Numbered from the stretch's first letter, positions 32,407 through 44,422 are shown. The stretch: 64,000 nucleotides of DNA from Amycolatopsis oliviviridis (GCF_014654365.1 NZ_BNAY01000001.1:1488001-1552000), one strand, 5' to 3'. Notes: a model not told the origin generated them from the sequence alone. Translations and numbers: made by a program.

Positions 32407-34020
32407 TCAGGCTCCGTGCCGCTGCCGCAGCAGAAAACGCTGGATCTTCCCGCTCGGCGTTTTCGGCAGCTCCGCGACGAAATGCACCTCACGGGGATAA
32501 GCGTGCGCGGCGAACCGGGTCTTCACCAGCTGCTGCAACTCGGTCGCCAGCGCGGCATCGGCGGAAGCGCCGTTCCGCGTCACCACGTACGCCACGACCA
32601 CTTCGCCACGCAGCGCGTCCGGAACCCCGATGACTGCGCACTCGGCCACCGCTTCGTGTTGCTGCAGAACGCTTTCCACGTCGAACGGGCCGATCCGGTA
32701 TCCCGCCATCAGGATGACGTCGTCGTCCCGCGAGGCGAAGGTCAGGTAGCCGGCTTCGTCCTTGGCGGCGACGTCGCCGGTGTAGTACCAACGGCCGTCG
32801 GGACTGAAGCGCGCGGCGGTGCGCTCGGGTGCGTCGCGGTAGCCCCGGAACCACACCAGCGGACTAGCCGGCAGGTCCACGGCGACGCGCCCGCGTTCTC
32901 CGGGGCCGGCGATCACATCGGCGTCTTCACGGAGGACCTCGACGGCGAAGCCGGGCAGAACACGTCCCATCGAGCCGGGTTTGACCTCCGAGCGGAGATC
33001 CGGATGCCACGCGTTGCCCACCACCATGCCGAGTTCCGTCTGTCCATAGTGGTCGTAAACGCCGACGCCGAGCGTCGACGAGGCCCAGTCCAGGACGTCC
33101 GGGGTCAGCGGTTCACCCGCGGACGAACAGTGCCGCAGGCGGAGGCCGTCCGGCACCGTCGCGGCCGAGTTCCGGAGCGCGCGGTACACCGTTGGCGCGG
33201 CGGCGAAGTTGTTGACCCCGAAGCGTTCCAATACCGCCCACGTCAGTTCGGCGGAAAAACCCGCGTGCAGCAACAGACTTCGCCTGCCTGTCGCCATCGG
33301 TGTCATGATCGCGTAGTAGAGACCGTACGCCCAGCCGGGGTCGGCGGCGTTCCAGAAGACGTCGTCGGCGCGGACGTCGAGCGCGAAGTCCTGGTACGCC
33401 TGGAAACCCGCGAGCGCGCGGAGGGGAATCGGGACGGCCTTGGGTGTTCCGGTGGTACCGGAGGTGAAGAGCTCGACCAGGACCCCGGCCCCGCCGGTCA
33501 CCGCGGCGCCCGGCAGCGGCGCGGCGTCGGCCAGCAGTTCCCGGAACGACAGGTCGCCGGCCTCGCCGTCCCCGACGACCACGATCCGCCGCGCCGGATC
33601 GGCGGGCAGATCCTCGGAGGGCACCAGTTTCGCGCGCTGACCCGCGTCGGCGATGACTACCTTCGTGCCGTTGCCGGTGACGCGCAGTGCGATCGCGGGC
33701 GGCGCGAAAGCGGTGAACAGCGGGACGTGCACCGCGCCCAGCCGCCAGATCGCGAGCAGCGCCACGACCAGTTCCGCCGACTTGCCCATCAGGGTCGCCA
33801 CCCGGTCCCCCGGCCCGACGCCGAGGCCGAGCAGCGCCCCGGCGAACCGTTCCGACCGCTCGCGCAGCTCGCCGTAGGCGAGATCGTGGCTGGTCAGGTC
33901 CGCTTCGACCACGGTGAACGCGACCGCTTCCGCCGGATGCCGGTCGCACAACAGCGTCGCCGCACTCGCTCGCTCGTCGTCGTAGACCTCGAGCAACCGC
34001 CGGACGTGAGCTTCGGTCAT
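32407..34020 (-). CDS. AMP-dependent acyl-CoA synthetase (acetyl/medium-chain type)
   Basis: Adenylate-forming enzyme of 537 aa. P-loop FTSGTTGTPKAVPIP; YGQTELGMVVGNAW; YYTGDVAAKDEAGYL; the C-terminal Lys motif is PKTPSGKIQRF. The full length and DHYGQTE place it near acetyl-CoA or medium-chain synthetases. ATG 34020 has GGGAG 5 nt upstream. Divergent from a GAF-LuxR regulator, the usual arrangement for acs-like genes in actinomycetes. Confidence 0.9.
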   Translation of the reverse strand: MTEAHVRRLLEVYDDERASAATLLCDRHPAEAVAFTVVEADLTSHDLAYGELRERSERFAGALLGLGVGPGDRVATLMGKSAELVVALLAIWRLGAVHVPLFTAFAPPAIALRVTGNGTKVVIADAGQRAKLVPSEDLPADPARRIVVVGDGEAGDLSFRELLADAAPLPGAAVTGGAGVLVELFTSGTTGTPKAVPIPLRALAGFQAYQDFALDVRADDVFWNAADPGWAYGLYYAIMTPMATGRRSLLLHAGFSAELTWAVLERFGVNNFAAAPTVYRALRNSAATVPDGLRLRHCSSAGEPLTPDVLDWASSTLGVGVYDHYGQTELGMVVGNAWHPDLRSEVKPGSMGRVLPGFAVEVLREDADVIAGPGERGRVAVDLPASPLVWFRGYRDAPERTAARFSPDGRWYYTGDVAAKDEAGYLTFASRDDDVILMAGYRIGPFDVESVLQQHEAVAECAVIGVPDALRGEVVVAYVVTRNGASADAALATELQQLVKTRFAAHAYPREVHFVAELPKTPSGKIQRFLLRQRHGA

Positions 34021-34070
34021 CGTTTCTCCCGGACGTTGACGAAGGCGTACAGTTCCGGAAATCGTGCGGG

Positions 34071-34106
34071 CGGACCCGGTCCGTCCACCACCCCCGATCC
34101 AGGGGG
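34071..34106. promoter_or_regulatory. Paired short palindromes in the ACS/LuxR promoter
   Basis: CGGAC-CCG-GTCCG (34071-34083) and CCCCC-GATCCA-GGGGG (34091-34106) lie in the 107-nt gap between the divergent genes; possible sites for the GAF-LuxR protein. Confidence 0.4.
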
Positions 34107-34127
34107 ATCACCGAGGAAGGTGAACCG

Positions 34128-34943
34128 ATGGCGGTCGACGACGCCCTGCTCCTCGGCGCGGTCTCGGACCTGCGCCGGGACACCGGACTGCCGGTCGGTT
34201 TCGCCGGGATCGCCGGTGCCTCGCCCCGGATGCGGCTGACCGCGTTCCTCGGCAACCGGGGCACCGCCCTGCACGGCCTGTCCGTCCGCGCTGGCCTCGG
34301 TCTCGGCGGCAAGGCGCTCGCGCTGACCCGGCCGGTCGTCGCGAACGGCTACCACAGCGCCACCACGATCAGTCACGACTACGACGAGCCGGTCCGCGAC
34401 GAAGGCATCCACTCGGTGGTCGCGATCCCGGTCGTGGTGCGCCGTCGCGTCCGCGCCGTGCTTTACGGCGGTCTGCGCGACGAGGCCGTCCTCTCCGACC
34501 GGACGATCACCGCCGCGCTGCACGCGGCGCGCGACCTCGAACAGACGCTGGCCGTCGAGGACGAGATCGAGGCGAGGCTGGCCGAGACGAGGTCGCTGAC
34601 CGAGAACCGCGAAGAGACCTCGCCACGTGAACGGCTGCGTGAGGTCTACGGGGAACTCCGCGCCCTCTCCGGCCGGATCGCCGACAGCGATCTCCGCGGC
34701 CGCCTCGACGCCGTCTGCGAAAGCCTCACCGACGCCGCTCCCCCGGCGGTCAGCCTGGCGCCGAGGGAACTGGACACGGTCGCGCTCGTCGCGCTCGGCC
34801 TGACCAACGCCGAGATCGCGCACCGGCTGGGGCTGACCGCGGAGACGGTCAAGAGCTACCTGCGGGACGCGATGCGCAAGCTCGACGCGAGCTCACGGTT
34901 GCAGGCCGTCACGCACGCGCGGCGAGCCGGCCTGCTCCCCTGA
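34128..34943 (+). CDS. GAF-LuxR transcriptional regulator
   Basis: Regulator of 271 aa with an N-terminal GAF sensor (about 20-140) and a C-terminal LuxR HTH (LAPRELDTVALVALGLTNAE, then HRLGLTAETVKSYLRDAMRK). ATG 34128 has GAAGG upstream. Divergent from the acyl-CoA synthetase, which it probably controls in response to a small ligand. No receiver domain. Confidence 0.88.
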   Translation: MAVDDALLLGAVSDLRRDTGLPVGFAGIAGASPRMRLTAFLGNRGTALHGLSVRAGLGLGGKALALTRPVVANGYHSATTISHDYDEPVRDEGIHSVVAIPVVVRRRVRAVLYGGLRDEAVLSDRTITAALHAARDLEQTLAVEDEIEARLAETRSLTENREETSPRERLREVYGELRALSGRIADSDLRGRLDAVCESLTDAAPPAVSLAPRELDTVALVALGLTNAEIAHRLGLTAETVKSYLRDAMRKLDASSRLQAVTHARRAGLLP

Positions 34944-34944
34944 C

Positions 34945-35577
34945 TCAGTTCGCGGGCGGCAACGGGTAGATCGCGGAAATGCAGTACTTTTCGCCCGCCT
35001 CGCGCCGGACCTCCATCGTCGCGGTGAACTGCGACTCGTAGTTCAGCGTTCCGGACATCGGCACGGAGATGAGGTCGGGGCCCGCCTCCTTCGGATCCTT
35101 GGCCGAGAGCGAGGCGTTCCGGTCGCCGAAAGCCTTCGCCGCCTCCCGCACCTTGTCCTTGGCGTCCGCGCACGCAGACTCGGCGGCCTTGTCGGGTTCG
35201 TCGCCGAACACCGCGAGCATGAACTTGCCCGCCAGCACCGGACCCCAGGTGACACTGAGCGGGGCCTGCGTCGGGCTTGCCGTCTTCGAGGACTTGCTGT
35301 CGCTCAGCAGGAAACCGGGTGCCACGAACGCGAGGATCACGAAGACGACCACCACGAGCCCGACGCCGCCGCCGATCAGCCCGATCATCAGGCCGTTGCC
35401 CTTCTTCGGCGGCTGCTGCCCCGGGAACTGCGGGCCGCCGTATCCCGGGGCCGGGTAGCCCTGCTGGGGATATTGCTGCTGCGGATACTGCTGCTGGGGA
35501 GGCGGTTGCTGGGGGTAGCCCTGCTGCGGCTGACCCTGGCCCCACTGCGGTCCTTGCGGTCCCTGTGGATACGACAT
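34945..35577 (-). CDS. Pro/Gln-rich membrane protein
   Basis: Protein of 210 aa, function unknown. Residues 1-60 are a low-complexity Gln/Pro/Tyr/Gly tail (PQQGYPQQ units); one membrane helix (LMIGLIGGGVGLVVVVFVIL) at about 62-83; then an extracellular domain of 120 residues with two Cys. Organisation is like Pseudonocardiaceae secreted-tail proteins (type II anchored). ATG 35577 has GAAGGAAG upstream. Convergent, 1 nt from the LuxR stop. Confidence 0.78.
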   Translation of the reverse strand: MSYPQGPQGPQWGQGQPQQGYPQQPPPQQQYPQQQYPQQGYPAPGYGGPQFPGQQPPKKGNGLMIGLIGGGVGLVVVVFVILAFVAPGFLLSDSKSSKTASPTQAPLSVTWGPVLAGKFMLAVFGDEPDKAAESACADAKDKVREAAKAFGDRNASLSAKDPKEAGPDLISVPMSGTLNYESQFTATMEVRREAGEKYCISAIYPLPPAN

Positions 35578-35775
35578 CGACGCTTCCTTCCCCGAACAAC
35601 CCGTGCGTGGGAAATCTACCGTCCCCTTCGGACAGTCGGGAACCAGCTACACCACAGGTCGGGACTCGTGAGTGATAAGGCGAAGGCAGCCGTGCTTCTC
35701 TTGAAGTACCTGGAGGCCCACTTCGTGTACTTGGGCTCCGGCGCTGAGCGGAGGGATGTTGCCCCGGCGCGCAAG

Positions 35776-35821
35776 GCCCTGCCCAAGCACATGAAGGCTC
35801 CCTCCCGTACTTGGGCAGGGC
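35776..35821. repeat. Perfect 12-bp inverted repeat of the GAAGG family
   Basis: GCCCTGCCCAAG and CTTGGGCAGGGC are exact reverse complements; the 22-nt loop contains TGAAGGCTCCCTCCC. GGCGCGC extends on one side. Confidence 0.7.
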
Positions 35822-35890
35822 GCGCCTTCACGCGACGCCATTGTGACTGCCGGTGCGGCTGGGGCGCTTGTGACGAACCTGAGGGTAGTG

Positions 35891-35931
35891 AAGGCCTCCT
35901 TCCCTACCTTCAGGGTAGGCAAGGAGGCCTT
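35891..35931. repeat. Hairpin of the AAGGCCTCCTT family
   Basis: Arms AAGGCCTCCTTCCCTACC and its near complement (one mismatch) around a 4-nt loop; closely related to the hairpin at 17022-17056. Confidence 0.75.
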
Positions 35932-36030
35932 GACTGACCGGACCCACGCTCGGCCACAACGACGAGTCCCCTTAAGGCCGCCCGATTCGCCTATCCCTCG
36001 AAAACCGTCATGTCCACTCGCGACCGTCCC

Positions 36031-36043
36031 TAGAATCGGCCCA
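36031..36043 (+). promoter_or_regulatory. -10 TAGAAT for a leaderless transcript
   Basis: TAGAAT (36031-36036) lies 6 nt before the ATG at 36043, and no ribosome-binding site is present, so a leaderless start is likely. Confidence 0.5.
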
Positions 36044-37020
36044 TGAGACGGCTGGCCGTGGTGGTCTTCAACGGGGCGTCGCTCGGCGCGATGTCCTTCG
36101 CGTTCGGGGTGTTCGAGATGGCCTCGGCCTTCGGGGAGCTCCCCGATCTCGATCTGAAGGTCGTCGGCGGCGAACCGGACGCCGCCCTGCGGGGTGGCGG
36201 CCTGACCGTCCCGGTGCCGGAAGACCTCGACGCCGTCCGGAACGCGGATCTCGTCCTGGTCCCGAACTGGCGATCTCCGATGGAGGATCCGCCGGAAGCG
36301 GCGTTGGAGGCGCTCCGCACGGCCCACGACCGGGGCGCCCGGGTGGCCGGCTTGTGCAGCGGCGCCTTCGTGCTGGCCGCCGCCGGGCTGCTCGACGGAC
36401 GCCCCGCGACCACGCACTGGGCGATGGCGCCGCTGCTCGCGGCCCGGTTCCCCGCCGTCCGGCTCGACGAATCGGTGCTCTACATCGACGACGGCGACAT
36501 CCTGACCGCGGGTGGCGGCGCCGCCGGCATGGACCTCGGCCTGCACCTCATCCGCTCGTGGTGCGGCGCGGAGGTGGCGAACCGGCTCGCGAAGGGCATG
36601 GTCGTCCCGCCGCACCGGCCCGGCGGGCAGGCCCAGTACATCGAGTCGCCGATGCCGGAACTCGACGAGGGCGACCCGGTCTCGGAGACGATGGCCTGGG
36701 CGCTGACCCGGCTGGACACCGCGCTCCCGGTCGAAGAACTCGCCAGGCGCGCGCATATGAGCAGGCGCAACTACGACCGCCGGTTCCGCGAGATCACCGG
36801 CGCCGCGCCCGGTACGTGGCTCACCCACCAGCGGGTCATCCGCGCGCAGCAGCTGCTCGAATCCACCGACCTCCCGGTCGACGAGATCGCCCGGTACTGC
36901 GGGTTCTCCTCCTCCGCCGCGCTCCGGCCGCACTTCCGGCGGCAGGTCGGGGTCACCCCGGTGGCGTACCGGGAGACGTTCGGGACGAGGCTGGGCGTTC
37001 CCGAACCCGTATCGGCCTGA
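36043..37020 (+). CDS. GlxA-family AraC regulator (DJ-1/PfpI + HTH)
   Basis: Transcriptional regulator of 325 aa: an amidase-like DJ-1/PfpI domain (residues 1-180, Cys elbow AGLCSGAFVLAAAG) and an AraC HTH pair at the C-terminus (MSRRNYDRRFREITGAAPGT, VDEIARYCGFSSSAALRPHF). ATG 36043 is leaderless. Followed by a Tat-exported hydrolase on the same strand 78 nt later, a candidate target. The effector is unknown. Confidence 0.9.
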   Translation: MRRLAVVVFNGASLGAMSFAFGVFEMASAFGELPDLDLKVVGGEPDAALRGGGLTVPVPEDLDAVRNADLVLVPNWRSPMEDPPEAALEALRTAHDRGARVAGLCSGAFVLAAAGLLDGRPATTHWAMAPLLAARFPAVRLDESVLYIDDGDILTAGGGAAGMDLGLHLIRSWCGAEVANRLAKGMVVPPHRPGGQAQYIESPMPELDEGDPVSETMAWALTRLDTALPVEELARRAHMSRRNYDRRFREITGAAPGTWLTHQRVIRAQQLLESTDLPVDEIARYCGFSSSAALRPHFRRQVGVTPVAYRETFGTRLGVPEPVSA

Positions 37021-37098
37021 CCGGGCTGTCTCAAAACCGACCCCGGTTGGCGAAAACACCGCTCACGGTCGGGCGCCTCGACAGGCCACGATCAAGGC

Positions 37099-38097
37099 AT
37101 GACCGAAGACAGCCGTTCCTTCCTCAACCGCCGATCCATGCTCACCCTCGGCGCGGGGGCCGCGGCCGCGCTGGTGGCCTCGGGCGGTGTCGCCCAGGCA
37201 GCGCAGGCGGGCCAGTCCGGTGCTCCCGGCGACGCGGAGCTCGCCCGCTCCCTGCCCGGCGGTTTCCGCAGCGAGTACGCCCAGGTCAACGGCGTGCGGC
37301 TGCATTACGTCGCCGGTGGCCGCGGTGAGCCGCTGATCCTGCTGCCGGGCTGGCCGGAGACGTGGTGGCAGTACCGCCGGATCATGCCGTCGCTGGCGAA
37401 GCGGTACCGCGTGATCGCGGTCGACCTGCGGGGCATGGGCGGCTCGGGCAAGCCGCAGGGCGGCTACGACAAGAAGACGATGGCCCGCGACATCTTCGAG
37501 CTCGTCCGTTCGCTGGGTTACCGGCAGGCGCACATCGCCGGACACGACATCGGTGCCATGGTCGCGTTCAGCTTCGCCGCCAACCACCCCGACGCGACCA
37601 AGACCGTCACGCTCATGGACGTCTCGCACCCCGACGAGAGCCTCTACCAGATCCCGATGCTGGCCCCGCCCGGCCAGCCGGTGAACGTCTGGTGGTTCGC
37701 CTTCAACCAGGTCGCCACCCTGCCGGAGCAGCTGCTGGCGGGCCGCTCGCGCTTCCTCGTCGACTGGATGCTCGATCACCTGACGGCCGATCCGGCCTCG
37801 ATCGGCAGCCGGGACCGGGCGATCTACGCCGCCGCGTACGACCGCCCGGACGCGATCCGCGCCGGGAACGGCTGGTACCAGGCGTTCGGCAAGGACATCG
37901 AGGACCAGAAGGCCTACGGGAAGATCACCGCGCCGATGCTGGGGTTGGGTTCGGAGTTCAACTACGACTACCTCGCCGCGGTCCTGCCGTCCAAGGCGGT
38001 CGACGTTCGGGTGCGGAAGATCGCCGGTTCCGGGCACTTCGTCGCCGAGGAGCAGCCGAAGGCGGTCATCGACGAGTTGCAGGCCTTCCTCGGGTGA
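37099..38097 (+). CDS. Tat-exported alpha/beta hydrolase (epoxide-hydrolase-like)
   Basis: Secreted hydrolase of 332 aa. A twin-arginine signal is visible (NRRSMLTLGAGAAAALVASG), then an alpha/beta-hydrolase core: oxyanion region LPGWPETWWQY, nucleophile elbow AGHDIGAMVAFS (Asp rather than Ser, as in epoxide hydrolases and dehalogenases), acid GSEFNYDYL and catalytic His in AGSGHFVAEEQP. Follows the GlxA-type gene. Confidence 0.88.
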   Translation: MTEDSRSFLNRRSMLTLGAGAAAALVASGGVAQAAQAGQSGAPGDAELARSLPGGFRSEYAQVNGVRLHYVAGGRGEPLILLPGWPETWWQYRRIMPSLAKRYRVIAVDLRGMGGSGKPQGGYDKKTMARDIFELVRSLGYRQAHIAGHDIGAMVAFSFAANHPDATKTVTLMDVSHPDESLYQIPMLAPPGQPVNVWWFAFNQVATLPEQLLAGRSRFLVDWMLDHLTADPASIGSRDRAIYAAAYDRPDAIRAGNGWYQAFGKDIEDQKAYGKITAPMLGLGSEFNYDYLAAVLPSKAVDVRVRKIAGSGHFVAEEQPKAVIDELQAFLG

Positions 38098-38210
38098 GGC
38101 GTATACCCCGAACGGGTCAACGACGCACTCCGAACGGACGGATTCACTCGGTCAGGTGAAAGACGCGACCAGGCGTCATTCTCGCGACCGGGGTCCCTCT
38201 TCTCTGGTGT

Positions 38211-38252
38211 GTCGGTACCGGCCGGGCAGCCCCCCGAACGGCCGGTACCGAC
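38211..38252. terminator. Perfect 14-bp inverted repeat
   Basis: GTCGGTACCGGCCG (38211-38224) and its complement (38239-38252) around a 14-nt loop, between convergent genes; bidirectional terminator candidate without U-tract. Confidence 0.65.
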
Positions 38253-38279
38253 ATGGAAGTACCGATCAGCAGTACCCGC

Positions 38280-39239
38280 TCAACCGATCCACCAGCGGGC
38301 CTTGTAGATCCACGCGCCGTGCAGCGCCAGCTCGGCGCGTGGAAAGGCCAGCCGGACGGTGTCCGTGCACCAGGTGCACAGGTGCCCGTCCTGGATCGAA
38401 GCCGTCAGGATCTGCCCGGTCCGAGGGTTCGTCGACACACTCTTCACGTGCGGCCGGTCGATCTCCCGCGCGCCCGCGTAGCGCCGGCTGAACCCGCCAC
38501 TCGTCTTCGAGAACTGGTACACCCCCGCTTCCGTGGTCACCCACAGCAGGTCCGGCCGGTGCGGGACCGGCTGGAGGTCGTGCCCGCCCTTGCTCGGGAC
38601 CGGTACGCGCCGCTGCCCGGTGAGTACCGGCGCGGCGGGAGTGCCGCCGACGCTCACCGCGACGAGCGCGTCGGTGCCCAGGGCCCACAAGACCTTCCGG
38701 TCCGCGTCCCACACCACGCCGTGCGCCCCCACCAGCGGGAACTCGGCGTAGGTCGTCGAGCGCTGTCCCTGCGAAGCGGTGTAGACCCGCACCCAGCCGC
38801 CGGTGCTGGCGGCCACCGCGACGTTGCCGTCGGGCAGCAGTTCGATGCTGTGCGGGTTGGCGGGCCCGCCCACGTTGGCGGCCCAGTACGCCCGGTCCCC
38901 CGCCGGATACGGCACGACGGCCGCGAAACCACCCGACGCCGACGTGAGCAGGTACTTCTCGCCACCGCGTTCGGCGAGCTTCGCGTCGCTCGGGTTGCTC
39001 CACGATCCGGCCAGGTCCGCCAGCCCGTTGGCGGCGTTCGGCGCCCACGTCCAGCTCACCTTCCGGTCCTGCCAGGAGGCCCGGTCGGCGGGCAGGACGA
39101 GGATCCGCTTGGACGCCTGCTCGGTGATGACGATCGAACCGCGATCGCGCGCGGTCCCGTCCGCCACGGCGGGCGCGGACGCCGCGACCGAAAGGCCTGC
39201 GACGGCCAGCGCCACCAAGGAATTCCGCATGATCTTCAT
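38280..39239 (-). CDS. Secreted beta-propeller-like protein (DUF6528 type)
   Basis: Exported protein of 319 aa with a Sec signal (RNSLVALAVAGLSVAASA) and repeated WD/NHL-like blades (LPDGNVAVAASTGGWVRVY, GAHGVVWDADRKVLWALG, PDLLWVTTEAGVYQF). ATG 39239. Probably a carbohydrate- or surface-binding beta-propeller; precise function unknown. Confidence 0.72.
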   Translation of the reverse strand: MKIMRNSLVALAVAGLSVAASAPAVADGTARDRGSIVITEQASKRILVLPADRASWQDRKVSWTWAPNAANGLADLAGSWSNPSDAKLAERGGEKYLLTSASGGFAAVVPYPAGDRAYWAANVGGPANPHSIELLPDGNVAVAASTGGWVRVYTASQGQRSTTYAEFPLVGAHGVVWDADRKVLWALGTDALVAVSVGGTPAAPVLTGQRRVPVPSKGGHDLQPVPHRPDLLWVTTEAGVYQFSKTSGGFSRRYAGAREIDRPHVKSVSTNPRTGQILTASIQDGHLCTWCTDTVRLAFPRAELALHGAWIYKARWWIG

Positions 39240-39317
39240 ACGGAGAACTGAATCCGCCCGGGATGACGGGTGTGTGGCGGTGATCGGAAACGTGGGTGTC
39301 GACGAGATGACCCGGGA

Positions 39318-40274
39318 TCAGAGAGCCGCTTCGGACCGCCGCAGCAGCACCTCCTCGACCTGACGGCGGGCCGTCATCGGCATCGGACGGCCGTATCCCA
39401 GGCGGACCACCGCGTGCGGGCGGCCGAGGTCGGCGAAGATCCGGTCCAGCGCGGTCCGCGTTTCCAGGGTCTCGAACGGCCTGCCGACGAACGACGTCGC
39501 GAGGCCGGCCGCCGTCGCGGTCAGCAGCACCCGCTGCAGCACCATCCCCGCCCGCAGGTCCGCGGCGGGCCCGCCGTCCGCGGTCAGGACCGCCCCGAGC
39601 ACCGGCTCGCCGCCTTCGGGTTCGGCGGCGAAGAACGACTCCTGCGCGGGGATCCCGTGGGGCGACGGCGGTTTGATGGTCGCCGGGACGCCGTCCGGGG
39701 CGTTGGCCGCCCGCCGGGTCCACAGCGCGACCTCCGCCTGGAACGCGCCGTTGCGCGCCTGCGCGGCTTCGGCCCGGTGCAGCGCCCGCGCGACCGCGTT
39801 CGCGCGGTCACCCCGGCCGAACAGTTCCAGCAGCCCGCCTTCCACCAGCGCGGACGCCCGCAACGTCGTCCGGGCCCAGGTGGGCACCGGCCGGTCCAGG
39901 AACGGACGGCGGTTCGTGTGGCGGCGGAAGACGACTTCGGCCAGTTTCCGTTCCTCGGCTGAAGAGAACCGGTCCCCTTCGATCGTGATCTCCGCGAGCA
40001 GGTCCGGCTCCTCCGGGGACGGCAGCGCCTGGAGCGAGAGTGTCTTCCCGTTGGAGCGCAAGGAGACGATCAGGTTGAAGATCGCCGCGCCGCACGAAAG
40101 CCGCGCCTCGCGGGCGTCCGGGTCGGCGATCCGGAGCACCCTGGCGCGGTCGAGCCACACCTCGATCCGGTCCCGGTCGACGACGAATCGCCACGGCTGG
40201 GTGTTGAGCGGGGACGGCGCGCGGACGGCGGCCGCCACCGCCTGGTCGACGTGGTTCGGTAACGGGATCTTCAT
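39318..40274 (-). CDS. Acg-family nitroreductase-like protein, copy 1
   Basis: Protein of 318 aa resembling M. tuberculosis Acg (Rv2032), a nitroreductase-fold protein of the DevR dormancy regulon that binds FMN but lacks normal activity. N-terminal APSPLNTQPWRF, RRHTNRRPFLDRP, and C-terminal VVRLGYGRPMP are typical. Divergent from the DUF1876 gene, with two DevR-like boxes in the gap. ATG 40274. Confidence 0.85.
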   Translation of the reverse strand: MKIPLPNHVDQAVAAAVRAPSPLNTQPWRFVVDRDRIEVWLDRARVLRIADPDAREARLSCGAAIFNLIVSLRSNGKTLSLQALPSPEEPDLLAEITIEGDRFSSAEERKLAEVVFRRHTNRRPFLDRPVPTWARTTLRASALVEGGLLELFGRGDRANAVARALHRAEAAQARNGAFQAEVALWTRRAANAPDGVPATIKPPSPHGIPAQESFFAAEPEGGEPVLGAVLTADGGPAADLRAGMVLQRVLLTATAAGLATSFVGRPFETLETRTALDRIFADLGRPHAVVRLGYGRPMPMTARRQVEEVLLRRSEAAL

Positions 40275-40355
40275 CGTGGGCTCCGGGGGAAGGGGATTGA
40301 TCCACCTTCGGCCGGGGTATCCGGCGACCGCAGCGGCCGCCGGTCACGAATCCCG

Positions 40356-40398
40356 AGGACTTTCGCCCCCGATCCCGGACAGCGAGGACTTAGGACCC
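40356..40398. promoter_or_regulatory. Two DevR/DosR-box-like sequences
   Basis: AGGACTTTCGCCCC (40356-40369) matches the DevR core GGGACTTTCGGCCC at 12 of 14 positions; AGGACTTAGGACCC (40385-40398) matches at 10 of 14. Spacing is 29 bp. They lie between the divergent Acg and DUF1876 genes, both of which belong to the DevR regulon in mycobacteria. Confidence 0.65.
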
Positions 40399-40450
40399 TG
40401 TGCCGCGAACGGCCGCGATGGGAGTCTCGATGACCGGAACGGAGCCGACG

Positions 40451-40726
40451 ATGACGGACAAATGGACCATTGACGTGTCCCTGCAGCACGAGCCGTACCG
40501 GGTACGCGCGGAGGCGTTGCTCCGTTTGGAAGACGGCGGCGAGTTCGTCGGAGTCGGATTGGCCGAAGCCGGGCTCAGAGCGAGTTCGACCTCCCAGATC
40601 GGTGCCTATCTCGCGGTGACGCGGGCGCTTTCGGACCTCACCGCGGAACTCCTGGAGACCGTCGCCTCCGACGTTGCCCGGTCGATCGAGGTCGACGAGA
40701 TCCTCGCCGGGCAGTCGGCGAACTGA
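40451..40726 (+). CDS. DUF1876 protein (Rv1738/Rv2632c-like)
   Basis: Small protein of 91 aa with dsRBD-like DUF1876 fold (WTIDVSLQHEPYRVRAEALL then DLTAELLETVASDVARSIE). Homologues are induced in hypoxic dormancy in mycobacteria. ATG 40451 has GGAG 6 nt upstream; ATG 40430 (GGGAG upstream) is also possible. Confidence 0.82.
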   Translation: MTDKWTIDVSLQHEPYRVRAEALLRLEDGGEFVGVGLAEAGLRASSTSQIGAYLAVTRALSDLTAELLETVASDVARSIEVDEILAGQSAN

Positions 40727-40732
40727 ACGCGG

Positions 40733-43584
<2,852 letters not shown>

Positions 43585-43600
43585 GCGCGGCGCGGAATCC

Positions 43601-44233
43601 TCACTGCCGTCGCAGTTCCGTGGCCAGCACGGCGGCCTGGGTGCGCCGCTGCATGCCGAGTTTCGTCAGCAGCCGGGACACGTAGTTCTTGACGGTCTTC
43701 TCGGCGAGGAACATCCGCTCGGCGATCTGGCGGTTGGTCAGGCCCTCGCCGATGAGCTCCAGCAGCGTGCGCTCCTGTTCGGAAAGCCCGGCGAGCGGCC
43801 CTTTCTTGGCGGCGTCGTCACGGAACTTCGCCATCAGCGTCGCGGCAGCCCGCGCGTCCAGCAGGGACCGGCCGAGGCCGACCTCCTTGACCGCGGCCAC
43901 CAGGTCCATCCCCCGGATGTCCTTGATGACGTAGCCGCTCGCGCCCGCCATGATCGCGTCCAGCATCGCCTGCTCGTCGGTGTAGGACGTGAGCATCAGG
44001 CATTTCAGCTCGGGCATCTTGGAGCGCAGCTCCCGCGCGAGTTCGACGCCGTTGCCGTCCGGCAGCCGCACGTCGAGCACCGCGACGTCCGGCCGCAGCG
44101 CCGGGATCCTCGCCAGCGCCTGGGAAAAGGTGGCGGCCTGACCGACCACGCACAGACCAGTGTCCTCCTCGAGCATGTCCGCGACCCCTCGACGGACCAC
44201 TTCGTGGTCGTCGACCAGAAACACCCGGAGCAT
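43601..44233 (-). CDS. devR: DevR/DosR-like response regulator (NarL/FixJ)
   Basis: Response regulator of 210 aa, strikingly like mycobacterial DevR: Asp8/Asp9, phosphoacceptor Asp54 in [11 protein letters not shown], Lys104 in YVIKDI, and the Lux[24 protein letters not shown] followed by [19 protein letters not shown] 44233 has GGAGG 5 nt upstream; GTG 44245 with GAGGAGG is an alternative. It should bind the GGGACTTTCGGCCC-type boxes in this island. A DevR-like element lies 63 bp upstream. Confidence 0.93.
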   Translation of the reverse strand: MLRVFLVDDHEVVRRGVADMLEEDTGLCVVGQAATFSQALARIPALRPDVAVLDVRLPDGNGVELARELRSKMPELKCLMLTSYTDEQAMLDAIMAGASGYVIKDIRGMDLVAAVKEVGLGRSLLDARAAATLMAKFRDDAAKKGPLAGLSEQERTLLELIGEGLTNRQIAERMFLAEKTVKNYVSRLLTKLGMQRRTQAAVLATELRRQ

Positions 44234-44295
44234 TCCGACCTCCACGGTTTCCCTCCTCGCAGGAGAGCGTACGGCGCACGACCGGTCACTGCGAC

Positions 44296-44309
44296 AGGCC
44301 AAAGGGCCC
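44296..44309. promoter_or_regulatory. DevR-box-like element upstream of devR
   Basis: On the minus strand GGGCCCTTTGGCCT matches the DevR core at 10 of 14 positions; could mediate autoregulation. Confidence 0.35.
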
Positions 44310-44422
44310 TGTTCGGCACCCGTTCGAGTGGCTGCCGCCGACCGGACCAGGTTCATTTGCATCATTCGAGTCAGGACGTTCTCTTCTTCCCGGAGCAGTT
44401 CCGCCGCTGCGACGATCCCGTC

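Larger units (their letters stand above)
35578..36042. other. 465-nt gap with hairpins and repeat motif
   Basis: It holds a CTCGTGAGTGATAAG motif (35665-35679), a 12-bp hairpin (35776-35821), an 18-bp hairpin (35891-35931), a CCACTCGCGACC motif (36014-36025) and the predicted leaderless promoter of the next gene. No gene seen. Confidence 0.7.

Noticed and set aside
38211..38252. Riboswitch
   Set aside because: A simple perfect stem between convergent genes fits a terminator; no conserved aptamer features.
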